14,258 nucleotides of DNA from the NCBI GenBank assembly GCA_029939535.1, contig JAOZST010000091.1, forward strand, positions 1 to 14,258, written 5' to 3'. The notes under the pieces were generated by a model. The model was not told the origin of the DNA, did no database searches, and saw nothing but the letters and a program-made list of their open reading frames with translations. Each line of letters opens with the position of its first letter. Within the stretch, counting starts at the first letter, position 1. Source of the DNA: NBML01 sp029939535 (lineage in GTDB: Bacteria; Desulfobacterota; Desulfobacteria; Desulfobacterales; Desulfobacteraceae). Made by a program: the position numbers and the translations under genes. This document shows, piece by piece, positions 1 through 8,059 of this stretch.

Positions 1-2509
1 ACCATGGGTATTCTCCCGTTTAAAGTACCCTCTCCTTCGGCATGGAATGCTCCCATCTGTTTTAACATCTCAGACAACTCAAGCCTGTCGCAATAAAGGA
101 TCAAAGAAAGGTTATTATCTTTGGCAGGGAGACGAACAGATTCCGTTGAAACAAGTCCTTTGCACCAGTTAAAACGAAGATTCTCAATATTTAAGGAATT
201 TCCATCTTCAATACTGAACTTGAGTTTTGCATTATCAAATTGGAACTGACTGGTCTTGATGCTTTCAATGGTCAGTACCTGACCGGGGAGAGACTCAGGC
301 GTTATCAGGTCATTAAAGTCAATGCCGCCAACAATGCCATTGATTAGAAGATCCATATCAGGGAAGAAAAGACGACCGTCATCCAGCATAATAGAAGCCT
401 GGGTTTGCAACCTATGATCTTTGTATGCAATGGTTCCCTTTGATGAAAATCTAACAAAGGAATCCAGGTCCATGGAAAAATCCGGCATTTGTTTTCCCAT
501 ATGTTCAGATGTCAGGGAAAAGGGATCTGTCTTAAAATAAATACTGGCATGGATTTGTTTATCAAATCCAGCCTCGCCATTAAAATCAAGTTTAAAACCC
601 TTAAAATCTGGCATTGTTCCGATGCCATTAACCTTTATGCCCCCCAAGGATTTATATAGTGTTTTGTATGATTTGTCTGATGATTTATCTGGTAATTTAT
701 TTACGGATTGACTCTGGATGATATTTCCCTTAAGGGCTGCCTTAAACTCTTTATCATAAACAATATGAGCAATGGAAAAAGAACCGGATTTGTTACTGCC
801 TTTAAGGGGAAACACAAAGGGCATCCTGGCATTTATACCTGAAGCAGATATCTTCAGATCCTTTGAAACCATTTTCCCGTTTTTTATCCTGGCCTCCAGG
901 CTCATCACCATTGGATGAAGCAATTTGCTAACACCCAGTTTACCGGCCAGGCTGGCTGCCTTACATTCAACCTGGCCTGATCCTGATGCCAATTTTATCC
1001 CTGACAGATCTGATTTAATATCAAAGGAAATCCCTTTCCCCTTGCCTGAAAAATCCCCCTGTATCCCGGAATTGACCAAAATATTCCGGACAAAAAGAGT
1101 CTCCTCTGCATATTTTACCCTGGTATTTTTACAATCAAAACCAAACTGACCTGTCTGGCGGGTAAAATCACCTTTAAATGAAAAATCAAAATTTGGCTGA
1201 TTCACAATTGCCTGGAAGGAACCATGGGTCAGGGAGAGTGTATCCATTGCTTTATTTTTCATGGTCAGATCAAAAAAAGGAAAAGAATTTTGGTTCTGAT
1301 CTGTTTGTTCAGGGTCTATTTGTTTGGGATTTATTTGTTTGGGATTTANNNNNNNNNNNNNNNNNNNNNNNNNNNNNNNNNNNNNNNNNNNNNNNNNNNN
1401 NNNNNNNNNNNNNNNNNNNNNNNNNNNNNNNNNNNNNNNNNNNNNNNNTTCTGATCTGTTTGTTCAGGGTCTATTTGTTTGGGATTTATTTGTTTGGGAT
1501 TTACTTGTTTGGGATTTATAGTAAGACCAAATTCTAAACCCATGGGCAAAGCAAGGGTAGTTGACAGGTCAAATCCTCCCATGGCAATTAACTTTCCCTT
1601 GTCTGCCTGGACAGATGCCGTGAAGTTCTTAATTTTTGTGGCGGATATTATACCTGTCAGATCTGGACTTTCCAGGTTCAACCCGGATATATTAAACTTC
1701 CAGTCTGTGTCTCGGGTTTTTAAAAGATCCATATCCACTGGTCCTGAAAAATGAGGCCCTGAAAAATGAACTTTGGTTTTATCAGGCAAAAAATTCCTTA
1801 GAATACTTGATAAAAATTCAGGATTAAAAGACCTGGCTTCCACTTTTACAAATTCAAGACCAGAACTCAGATCACCGGAAATAATAGTTTTGATCTCTTG
1901 CCCAAAAGGATAAAAACTGGCGTTTAAACTTAATTTTTGTTTACTTACTTTTTGTTTATTGGGCTGTATGGATGCCAAGAGCTCAAAAGGTATTTTAATT
2001 TCCTGGTCCATTCCCTGGCCCATTTCATACTCCATTGTTTTTATGGACAGGACAGCACCTTTAAAAACAATCTTTTCCGGTAGCATGGAAAAAAAAGAAG
2101 CCTTTGACTGGTCTGGATCAGGCTCTTTCTTTTTTCCAGGGATTTTTATCCCGTTAAAACGCAATAGATTATCAGAATCAAGTATTGCATGGACAGTCAG
2201 GCCGAAAATTATTATTTTTTCCAGGTTCAGGGTCTTAAAATCTTCCAAACGATATTGAATTTCAGCAAGATCCACTGACAGGTCTTCACCCAGTTTTATG
2301 CCTGTCACAAGGGCATGGGTCTTCCCGACTTTTTCTATCTTGAATTTCAAGTCAGATCCTGCCAGAACAGACCCTTCCAGGATTTTGGGCAATTTGTTTT
2401 GAATCAATGTCCCCACAATGGCTGGCAGGCCTAGTATCAACCCCTGAAAAATAATGAATAGAATAAGGCCCATTAAAAGCAGGTAGGATATTATGGTTTT
2501 ATATGGCAT
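1..2509 (-). CDS. YdbH-like AsmA-superfamily envelope protein (C-terminus off window, interrupted by assembly gap)
   Basis: The product begins with a short basic stretch and one hydrophobic anchor (about residues 8-32 from the ATG), followed by a long beta-rich, low-complexity-poor body typical of AsmA-like proteins. The last visible part contains GEGTLNGRIPM, which resembles the C-terminal region of YdbH (dicarboxylate-transport-named Pfam family). E. coli YdbH, TamB and YhdP are inner-membrane-anchored proteins thought to bridge the periplasm and move phospholipids to the outer membrane; that role is inferred here. At least about 790 residues are visible, against roughly 880 in E. coli. The frame is open on both sides of the N gap (1349-1448) but offset by one base, because the 100 Ns are a placeholder; merging the duplicated 55 bases on either side restores a single frame. 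The ATG at 2509 lacks a clear ribosome site. An in-frame TTG at 2524 sits about 12 bases after a GGGGGA run, so the real start may be there. It overlaps the rhomboid gene and is probably co-translated with it. Confidence 0.8.
1294..1348. repeat. Left copy of 55-bp exact duplication flanking the gap, ending in 15-bp tandem units
   Basis: This stretch is base-for-base identical to 1449-1503. It contains one degenerate unit (1304-1318) and two perfect units of TTTGTTTGGGATTTA (1319-1333 and 1334-1348). On the minus strand the perfect unit encodes NPKQI and the degenerate one DPEQT. The contig ends exactly at a unit boundary. Confidence 0.9.
1349..1448. other. Assembly gap of exactly 100 N
   Basis: One hundred Ns lie inside the YdbH-like gene. 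The round number indicates a scaffolding placeholder rather than a measured length. Bases 1294-1348 and 1449-1503 are identical, so the true missing sequence may be zero or a few repeat units. The apparent stop at 1346-1348 and the frame change across the gap are artefacts. Confidence 0.97.
1449..1518. repeat. Right copy of 55-bp duplication plus third 15-bp unit
   Basis: After the gap the same 55 bases recur (1449-1503) and continue into one more unit, CTTGTTTGGGATTTA (1504-1518), with a single changed base. The four units on this side (1459-1518) encode the linker NPKQV-NPKQI-NPKQI-DPEQT in the YdbH-like protein. The proline, asparagine and glutamine content suggests a flexible linker within the otherwise beta-rich protein. 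Confidence 0.9.
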
Positions 2510-3473
2510 TTTGAATCTGGACAATTAAAAACAGATCCCCCTTTTCCCTTCCTGGAATTGATTTCCCCATGCCGTTCAATCGCAGTTTTGTCCCATTTTT
2601 AACACCCGAAGGAATTCTCACCCTGTATAATGGTTTATAAAATCCCCAGGGAATTGTTACCAGTTTTCTGGTACCGGTCAGGGCCTCCAGTGAAGAAATT
2701 TCAATGTGTCCATAGAGATCCGCACCAGTATCCTGGGGCTGGGTAACGATCATTTGTAATTTTGGTGTATGTTTTTTCCGGGTGAATTTATTTATTTTCT
2801 CACGGCCTCCGGTTTCCGGCAGTTTCTGATTCAATTTTACCATAATAAATCCGGCAATAAATCCGCCGATATGTGCCCACCAGGCAATACCAGATCCATG
2901 GCCACTGCCTGCCGCATTTAAAAATTGCATCAGAAACCAGAACCCGAGAAAAATAAAAGCAGGAATTTCAATAAACCATGGAATGATAATTATGGGAACC
3001 AGAGTAAGAATCTTTGATTTAGGATACAATAGAAAATAAGCCCCCATTACCCCGGCAATGGCTCCGCTGGCACCAATGGTAGGCACAGGAGATAATGGAT
3101 TTAAGAGGAAATGGAAGACACCTGAAATCAGTCCGCAGAGGATATAAAAGCCAAGGAACCTGACAGTCCCGAAATGAGCTTCAATATTGTCACCAAAAAT
3201 ATACAAAAACCACATATTCCCTATAAAATGCCAAAACCCGCCATGGAGAAACATATATGAAAACAAAGATAAAACCTGGTTGATCAGGGAAAAATGCCGA
3301 GACATTTCCCATACCGTATACTTTCCAGGCACCAGCCCGTACAGATAAAAAACAGCCTCATTGTCAATACCTACTTGAAGCTGAAACAAAAACACCAAAA
3401 GGGTTATACCCATGATCAGATAATTACCAATGGGAAAACAGTTTGAGGGCTGATTGTCTCGGATGGGAATCAT
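2499..3473 (-). CDS. Rhomboid intramembrane serine protease fused to a DnaJ C-terminal domain
   Basis: The 324-residue product has a six-helix rhomboid core. It shows the HxxxN pair (His82, Asn86), the catalytic GASGA motif (Ser136) and the partner histidine in AHIGG (His201), so the protease should be active and cleave membrane proteins within the bilayer. After the last helix (about residue 213) and a basic linker (224-240) comes a domain at about 250-320 that reads like the second beta-sandwich of DnaJ/CbpA: an EALTG motif, then VRIPSGVKNGTKLRL, GMG and GDLFLIV. No J-domain or HPD motif is present. With six helices the extra domain should lie in the cytoplasm next to the N-terminus. The start is set by GAAGG about 8 bases upstream. 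Its ATG overlaps the TGA of the SLOG gene (ATGA), and its 3' end overlaps the YdbH-like gene, so the three are almost certainly one operon. Protease and domain calls are secure; the substrate and the purpose of the fusion are unknown. Confidence 0.92.
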   Translation of the reverse strand: MIPIRDNQPSNCFPIGNYLIMGITLLVFLFQLQVGIDNEAVFYLYGLVPGKYTVWEMSRHFSLINQVLSLFSYMFLHGGFWHFIGNMWFLYIFGDNIEAHFGTVRFLGFYILCGLISGVFHFLLNPLSPVPTIGASGAIAGVMGAYFLLYPKSKILTLVPIIIIPWFIEIPAFIFLGFWFLMQFLNAAGSGHGSGIAWWAHIGGFIAGFIMVKLNQKLPETGGREKINKFTRKKHTPKLQMIVTQPQDTGADLYGHIEISSLEALTGTRKLVTIPWGFYKPLYRVRIPSGVKNGTKLRLNGMGKSIPGREKGDLFLIVQIQNAI

Positions 3474-4288
3474 TTTATAACCTTCAGTTCATACCCGGTC
3501 TGCAGGTATGCTTGTAAGGATTTTAAAATTTCCATTACCCCGTCTTCAATGGTAAATACCTGGGTATCCATGTCCTGTCTTAACCGGGAAAAAAGAATTT
3601 CATTTCCTGAATCCAACCCAACCCGGTGTCTCAAATAATCAAGCCATCCAAAATACAGGTAATGTATCCTTGCCTTATCCAGCCTGGCAACATAGGTTTT
3701 TGTTTTAAGGGGCAGGTCTCCTGCAATCAATTCAACGGCCTGGTTTTTTGTTTTTGGAAAATCCTCTTTAAAAGAATTGGCAGGTAAAAGTTCTTTTATC
3801 TGATCTTCCTGGGATGAATCAAGAAAAATTTGATAAAGCAATGCTTCAAGAATGGATTTCACATCAAAATATATGCAGGAATCATGACTGGCCCTGGGCC
3901 CGGCCACATTCAATATTTCAATCTGGTTTTCCACAATAAAAGACTGTAATATTATTGATGCCTCAAAAATATCACTATTGATAAGATTAATATGGCAGTT
4001 TGGCTTTCCCTCTACTTTTGCAAAGGACCGGGTTAACCAGGAACCACTGGTGAGTCTACCCCTTGATATGATGGCAGTGCCCTGGGAATCAAGGATATTT
4101 TGTTTTGTCCTGCTTTTGTAATCCCGGGTCTCCATTTCCTTCAGCTGATATTTTATGGGCAATTTACCAGACTCGGTTTTTCTTCCCAAAGGAATCCATC
4201 CCCCATGGGGAACATTGAATTTTATGGCAAAATCAAGTGCCGCAAGATCTGCTCCGGTCTGTCCACCTGAAATTATTTTTTTTAGCAT
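3470..4288 (-). CDS. SLOG-superfamily putative molybdenum carrier (YpsA-like) with extra C-terminal domain
   Basis: From the ATG at 4288 the product is 272 residues. It opens with a nucleotide-binding glycine motif, ISGGQTGADLAALDFA (about residues 6-21). With the following GGWIPLGRKTESGK and the later NVAGPR element, this matches the putative molybdenum carrier/YpsA branch of the SLOG fold, whose core is about 150 residues. The family is proposed to bind molybdenum cofactor or nucleotide ligands; experimental support is thin. Residues from about 165 form a second, mostly helical region with a GLDSGNE motif, resembling small accessory domains sometimes found fused to this family, but I cannot name it with certainty. 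The ATG is preceded by GGTGGG at about 7 bases; a GTG at 4300 would add four residues and is less likely. It is the first gene of the leftward operon and its stop overlaps the rhomboid start. Confidence 0.82.
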   Translation of the reverse strand: MLKKIISGGQTGADLAALDFAIKFNVPHGGWIPLGRKTESGKLPIKYQLKEMETRDYKSRTKQNILDSQGTAIISRGRLTSGSWLTRSFAKVEGKPNCHINLINSDIFEASIILQSFIVENQIEILNVAGPRASHDSCIYFDVKSILEALLYQIFLDSSQEDQIKELLPANSFKEDFPKTKNQAVELIAGDLPLKTKTYVARLDKARIHYLYFGWLDYLRHRVGLDSGNEILFSRLRQDMDTQVFTIEDGVMEILKSLQAYLQTGYELKVIK

Positions 4289-4342
4289 ATTAGAGCCCAC
4301 CGTTAGAATATTGGAATCCGCCAGTTGAAAAAATCCTTTTCT

Positions 4343-4370
4343 ATCATAACAGTAAAGGGTATAACTTCAA
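4343..4370 (-). promoter_or_regulatory. Candidate sigma-70 promoter of the SLOG-rhomboid-YdbH operon
   Basis: Read on the minus strand, TTGAAG (4370-4365) and TATGAT (4348-4343) are separated by 16 bases. The -10 box matches the consensus at five of six positions and the -35 box at four. Transcription would start near 4336, leaving a leader of roughly 48 bases before the ATG at 4288. Confidence 0.4.
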
Positions 4371-4380
4371 TATTAATTTA

Positions 4381-4424
4381 TTTTTACTTGTTTTTTTACT
4401 TTTTTTACTATCAGGATATAAAAT
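4381..4424 (+). promoter_or_regulatory. T-tract array and candidate -10 box upstream of the HD gene
   Basis: Three T-runs, each closed by ACT, end near 4388, 4400 and 4409, a spacing close to one helical turn. They are followed by TATAAA at 4417-4422, only 18 bases before the ATG. A -35 box is not convincing (TTTTAC or TTTACT at best). Phased T-tracts often bend DNA, and here they lie between the divergent operons. Confidence 0.35.
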
Positions 4425-4439
4425 CCCTAAACGAAATAA

Positions 4440-5030
4440 ATGAAAATACCGACTATAGAAAAATGCTTCCAACTGATTCATGAAATGGATATGATGGATC
4501 ATATCATCGACCATTCAATAATGGTCAGTAATGTGGCATTGTGTCTCAGTCTTGTTCTGAAAAAAAAATTTCCTGAAATCAATATAAAACTTGTAACTTC
4601 AGCTGCCCTTCTCCACGATATCACAAAGACTAGAAGTTTCACCACAGGAGAAATGCATTCTGAGACTGGAGGAGCTCTTCTTAAAGGCCTTGGATATCCC
4701 GAGATTGGTGATATCATCCGCCAGCATGTCATCCTTGACATCTGCACCAGTGACACCCCGGTGTCTGAACCTGAAATCGTCAATTACGCAGATAAAAGAG
4801 TATTACACGATCAGGTGGTTTCCCTTAAAAAAAGGCTGGAATACATTGAGATCCGATATGGCACCAACCCGGAATTCAAACGCAGAATTCCAGTCATGTG
4901 GAAGGATACCATGGCTCTTGAAACCAAGTTGTTCAAACAATTAGCGTTTACACCGTCCCAGCTTTTACACAAAATCATACCCACAATTAAAAGAAAAAAT
5001 ATAAAAAACCCAGGTGAAAGAATCAGATAA
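4440..5030 (+). CDS. HD-domain phosphohydrolase
   Basis: The 196-residue protein carries the metal-binding pattern of the HD superfamily: His25 (DHS), the His59-Asp60 pair in LLHDITK, further histidines at 73 (MHSE) and 96 (RQHV), and Asp118 in NYADKR. Members hydrolyse phosphate esters of nucleotides or signalling molecules; the substrate here cannot be read from sequence. The domain fills residues 20-125 and a helical, lysine-rich tail follows. The tail ends in the 13-bp tandem repeat that also contains the stop codon of the opposing gene. It stands alone, transcribed divergently from the SLOG operon and convergently with the dynamin-like gene. No strong ribosome site precedes the ATG. Small stand-alone HD proteins of this size are often labelled tRNA nucleotidyltransferase-like or HDIG proteins, but no such specific assignment is justified. 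Confidence 0.85.
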   Translation: MKIPTIEKCFQLIHEMDMMDHIIDHSIMVSNVALCLSLVLKKKFPEINIKLVTSAALLHDITKTRSFTTGEMHSETGGALLKGLGYPEIGDIIRQHVILDICTSDTPVSEPEIVNYADKRVLHDQVVSLKKRLEYIEIRYGTNPEFKRRIPVMWKDTMALETKLFKQLAFTPSQLLHKIIPTIKRKNIKNPGERIR

Positions 5031-5052
5031 AAGAATCAGGTGAAAAACTCAG
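5014..5052. repeat. Three 13-bp tandem near-repeats across convergent stop codons
   Basis: The units are GTGAAAGAATCAG (5014-5026), ATAAAAGAATCAG (5027-5039) and GTGAAAAACTCAG (5040-5052). The middle unit supplies the TAA of the HD gene (5028-5030) and, on the other strand, the TGA of the dynamin-like gene (5036-5038). A slippage duplication probably created this junction. No hairpin terminator is seen between the two genes. Confidence 0.8.
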
Positions 5053-7303
5053 CACGACAGGCATTCACCTCATTAGAAAGGCATTGAATTTTTTCTTTAA
5101 TTTCAAGAATTTTTTCCTGCTGGATATTTTTTTCGCTTTGTTTCAAGGAAAAAAGATTTTCCATATCCTCATGTAAAGACTCGTACAGAGAAAATCTCTG
5201 ATGGATTTTTTCCTTAAAATCCCTGGTAACAGCCTGAATCAACGGCATGAAATACATTGTATTCAAATTGGAATGATATTGGTCTATCTGGTGTTTAATT
5301 AAAACAAGACTTTCTTTTTTAATTTTTGTACCCGCCTTTTTAAAACCAGGCGTAAATGAAAAACCATCATCCCTGCCCATCAGTGAAGAAAACAGCTGGA
5401 TAAAAGATTGAATTCCCAGGCCGGTCAAGGCACTGGCCTGCATTCGAGTAGTATATCTTGCACTGAAAATCGTTTTTGGCAGCCCAAGTCCCAATATTTT
5501 TTTGATGCCCTGGATATCAACAGGTGTGAAGCCTGTATCCTTTTTCCTCTTTGATTTTTTTTGGGTATCACTTCCAGTATCCCTTCCAATATAAGAATCT
5601 GGAAATAATTTTGAATCTACTCCCATATGGTTACTCAAAGTGATTAAATCGATCTGATAGGAATCCAGCAGGGATTGGAAATAACCTGCTATACTTTTTT
5701 CCTGGGCTTCAACCAGAGTTTTTACTTCAGGAACAATATGTTCCAAAGTAAACAGATCCAGCTTACGCTTAAAATCCTGGAACATCAGATATAATATCTG
5801 CTTAAAACCCTGGTCCTTTAACTGGCTCCTGTAAGGCTCTATATCCAAGGGGGTTTGCTTAATAAATTCTTTTGTCTTTTTACGAATATTAAGGGAATCC
5901 CTGACAAAGGCTTTTTTTAAATTCACTTCAATCTCTTTTGTCAGGCCTGATACAGCTCCTTGTATTGAATTGTCCACAATTGATTTGAGCCGTAAAGAAT
6001 TTTCCTGAATTCCTTTTAATTGGAGTCTTGCCTTATTTTCTCCGTCCAGGTCCGAAGAAAGAAAATTATAAAAAATATCCGCTTTTTTGTTTAATTCCCC
6101 TGCCATCATCCTGATCCGTTCCATATGATTGGACAAGAGTAGATCATAATATTTTTTTTTCAGCATCTGTCCAAGCATTTCATGGAAGGCATGACTGTTA
6201 TCACTGCAATATTCAATCATTTTCCCTTCAGCCTGCCACAATTGAAATTGTCTGGCATTTCTTGGAGATAATCGGGGTCCCATTGCTTTAAACAAATCAT
6301 ACAGGGCTGAAAAAGAATAGAGCCTTGGGCCTGGAGTTAAAAAACCAAGCTCCTTCTGGATAATAGATTCAATATTCTTAAGATCTGCAAGGCTGTCATG
6401 TTCGGTTACATCACAATTGTTAACAAACAATATGTTTTCAATCAGGCCCAGATTTTTTATGACCCTTAAAAATCCCATGTCCGACTGTCTGAGACCTGTT
6501 CGTGAACTGATGCAGTAAATAATAAGATTTGCCGATTCCATATATTTGACAATATTGGCCAACTGGGCAGGATCAGTTGAATCAGCTCCCTGGCAGTCTG
6601 CAATCTCAATATTTGGTTCAATGGTCTTTCCAAAAACTTTTAAACATACATCCTTTACATAAAAAGCTCTGGCAGGGTCTGAAGTAAATTCCTTGTGTTT
6701 TTCAAAGGATTTGGATGAAAATTTAATTTCTACTTCGTCGGCATTCACAAGATCTTTACAGGCATTGTATCCTTCCAGGGCATTCTGGATCAAATGGGTT
6801 TCAGGCCGGACACCTTCAGGAGTGACAGAAAAATCCTGCACAAGGGTTTCATATACCCTTTCAAGATAGGACCTGTCTTTTTTTCTCCTCACATCAAAGG
6901 TATCAATTTCAATTTTTCCCAGTTTGTCATCTGGAAACATATCCAGGGCCTTTTTCAGGTCATTATTAATTTCATCCCAGGATTTTAACAGCAGCCCTGC
7001 CTCATTTTTTTTCCCTTTCCTGATTCGTGTGGTAATGGAAGTCACAACACCGGCACCTCTTTTTACCAATTCTTTTCCAACCAATGAATTGACAAAAGTA
7101 CTTTTACCGGATTTAATCACCCCCACAACAGCAATCCGGATCAGTCCTGATTGAATCTGGTCAGGAATTTTCAAGCAGTTTTTTTTATAATCTGCCAGAG
7201 CAGTATCATCCATATTGGGAATTTTTTCCATCATCTCCAGGACAGAGATGATTTCTGCTACGATGGATTCAATATTTTTTAAAAAAGGTTTGTGTGTTGT
7301 CAT
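5036..7303 (-). CDS. Dynamin-like GTPase
   Basis: The product is 755 residues from the ATG at 7303. It has a GTPase domain with the P-loop GVIKSGKS (about 61-68), a switch-like VTSITTRI segment (about 87-94), the G3 motif DCQGAD (about 236-241) and NNCD (about 295-298) in the position of the usual N/TKxD. Long helical segments follow, including a coiled-coil-like stretch near the C-terminus. Bacterial dynamin-like proteins hydrolyse GTP and remodel or protect membranes. A hydrophobic patch around residues 610-660 (leucine, glycine and phenylalanine rich) is a candidate membrane-contact paddle. These genes often come in pairs; only one is seen here. A TTG two codons earlier (7309) is an alternative start, and neither has a good ribosome site. 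Its leader is formed by an intergenic repeat element. It could instead be one of the related septin- or EngA-like large GTPases, but the length and architecture favour dynamin. Confidence 0.85.
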   Translation of the reverse strand: MTTHKPFLKNIESIVAEIISVLEMMEKIPNMDDTALADYKKNCLKIPDQIQSGLIRIAVVGVIKSGKSTFVNSLVGKELVKRGAGVVTSITTRIRKGKKNEAGLLLKSWDEINNDLKKALDMFPDDKLGKIEIDTFDVRRKKDRSYLERVYETLVQDFSVTPEGVRPETHLIQNALEGYNACKDLVNADEVEIKFSSKSFEKHKEFTSDPARAFYVKDVCLKVFGKTIEPNIEIADCQGADSTDPAQLANIVKYMESANLIIYCISSRTGLRQSDMGFLRVIKNLGLIENILFVNNCDVTEHDSLADLKNIESIIQKELGFLTPGPRLYSFSALYDLFKAMGPRLSPRNARQFQLWQAEGKMIEYCSDNSHAFHEMLGQMLKKKYYDLLLSNHMERIRMMAGELNKKADIFYNFLSSDLDGENKARLQLKGIQENSLRLKSIVDNSIQGAVSGLTKEIEVNLKKAFVRDSLNIRKKTKEFIKQTPLDIEPYRSQLKDQGFKQILYLMFQDFKRKLDLFTLEHIVPEVKTLVEAQEKSIAGYFQSLLDSYQIDLITLSNHMGVDSKLFPDSYIGRDTGSDTQKKSKRKKDTGFTPVDIQGIKKILGLGLPKTIFSARYTTRMQASALTGLGIQSFIQLFSSLMGRDDGFSFTPGFKKAGTKIKKESLVLIKHQIDQYHSNLNTMYFMPLIQAVTRDFKEKIHQRFSLYESLHEDMENLFSLKQSEKNIQQEKILEIKEKIQCLSNEVNACRAEFFT

Positions 7304-7310
7304 AATCAAA

Positions 7311-7394
7311 TTAGCGCACTATCGCGCGAGCTTTTAGTCATTAGCTATTGGCTGTTAACAAAGCCTAATGGCTAAATGCAAATTCCCATACTAT
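7311..7394. repeat. Intergenic repeat element, copy A
   Basis: This 84-bp stretch fills most of the space between the AlgH stop and the dynamin-like start. It aligns with 10016-10086 at about 60 of 71 positions, with three small insertions (3, 9 and 1 bases). Its strongest part is TTAGCGCACTATCGCGCGAG at the left end, which can fold as CGCAC-TATC-GCGCG (7315-7328, one mismatch); the right end shares AAATGCAAAT. It has no reading frame of its own. Confidence 0.8.
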
Positions 7395-7413
7395 CAATGA
7401 TATGGAGGGATGA

Positions 7414-7941
7414 CTAAATCAGCATCATTGCTTTTTCATATTTTGCATTGGAATTGGTTGAAAACAAAATTTCCCTTGTTATATCACTGGTAAGCCATGC
7501 ATTGTCATTCAGTTCATTATCAAGCTGCAAAGGTCCCCAGCCAGCACATCCCAGCAAAATCATAAAGGACTTGGGTCCTTTTTGAACTGCAATGGCCTCA
7601 AGGATATCCCTGGAATTGCTTAAACAAAGCCAGTCACTCACCTTAAGGCTCTCATTCCAGTCAAAGGGAGGTCCGTGAAGGACAAAAACACCACTTGGCT
7701 GCACAGGGCCTCCAAGATAAATATCCAGCTTGTCCACACTGGAATTGCATTCAATATTCAGATCTTCAAACAATTCCCTTCCTGTCAGCAGAGGATGAAC
7801 TTTATTAACAATAAACCCCAAAGCACCGGATTCATTATGTTCACACATGCAGGTCACAGTCTGGGCAAAATTGGGATCTGGGAGTCCCGGTATTGCCAGC
7901 AGGAACTTGCCTTTTACACCTTCAAAAAGCTCGCCGCTCAT
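7414..7941 (-). CDS. AlgH/YqgE family (UPF0301) protein
   Basis: The 175-residue protein matches the UPF0301 family along its whole length: an N-terminal GKFLLAIPGLPDPNFAQTV, then CEHNESGALGFIVNK, the LGGPVQPSGVFVLH segment and the C-terminal GCAGWGPLQLDNEL with AWL. AlgH was first named for an effect on alginate production in Pseudomonas, but its molecular job is unknown; it is a soluble cytoplasmic protein. The ATG is preceded by GGAG at 7 bases. It is slightly shorter than the usual 185-190 residues, mainly at the C-terminus, with no sign of disruption. It is transcribed divergently from the unknown gene at 8060. The next gene downstream is the dynamin-like GTPase, with repeat copy A in between and no clear terminator, so read-through is possible. 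Confidence 0.92.
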   Translation of the reverse strand: MSGELFEGVKGKFLLAIPGLPDPNFAQTVTCMCEHNESGALGFIVNKVHPLLTGRELFEDLNIECNSSVDKLDIYLGGPVQPSGVFVLHGPPFDWNESLKVSDWLCLSNSRDILEAIAVQKGPKSFMILLGCAGWGPLQLDNELNDNAWLTSDITREILFSTNSNAKYEKAMMLI

Positions 7942-7962
7942 ACAACAGCTCCGTATTTAAAC

Positions 7963-7992
7963 TTGACATTCCAATTCCTGTACACGTATATT
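7963..7992 (+). promoter_or_regulatory. Sigma-70 promoter of the 166-residue unknown gene
   Basis: A perfect TTGACA (7963-7968) is followed after 18 bases by TATATT (7987-7992). The start of transcription would fall near 7999, giving a leader of about 60 bases before the ATG at 8060. The site lies in the divergent region shared with the AlgH gene. Confidence 0.55.
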
Positions 7993-8059
7993 TAACAAGT
8001 GAATAGTTTTAAATATTTTTAATTGATTTGCAATACTTTTATTCTTTGGGAAACCAATT

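Noticed and set aside
1346..1348. A stop codon ending the YdbH-like gene at the gap
   Set aside because: It appears only when the placeholder Ns set the frame; the same bases are in another frame of the continuous gene.
1294..1503. A true biological 55-bp duplication or a CRISPR-like array
   Set aside because: The copies flank an assembly gap exactly and merging them repairs the frame, so an assembly overlap is simpler. The 15-bp units have no spacers.
1178..1754. Plus-strand frames around the N gap with FVWDL-type repeats
   Set aside because: They are antisense readings of the 15-bp repeat; the minus strand gives a continuous YdbH-like protein.
7304..7309. TTG start for the dynamin-like gene
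   Set aside because: It adds only two residues, has no better ribosome site than the ATG, and is a rarer start codon.
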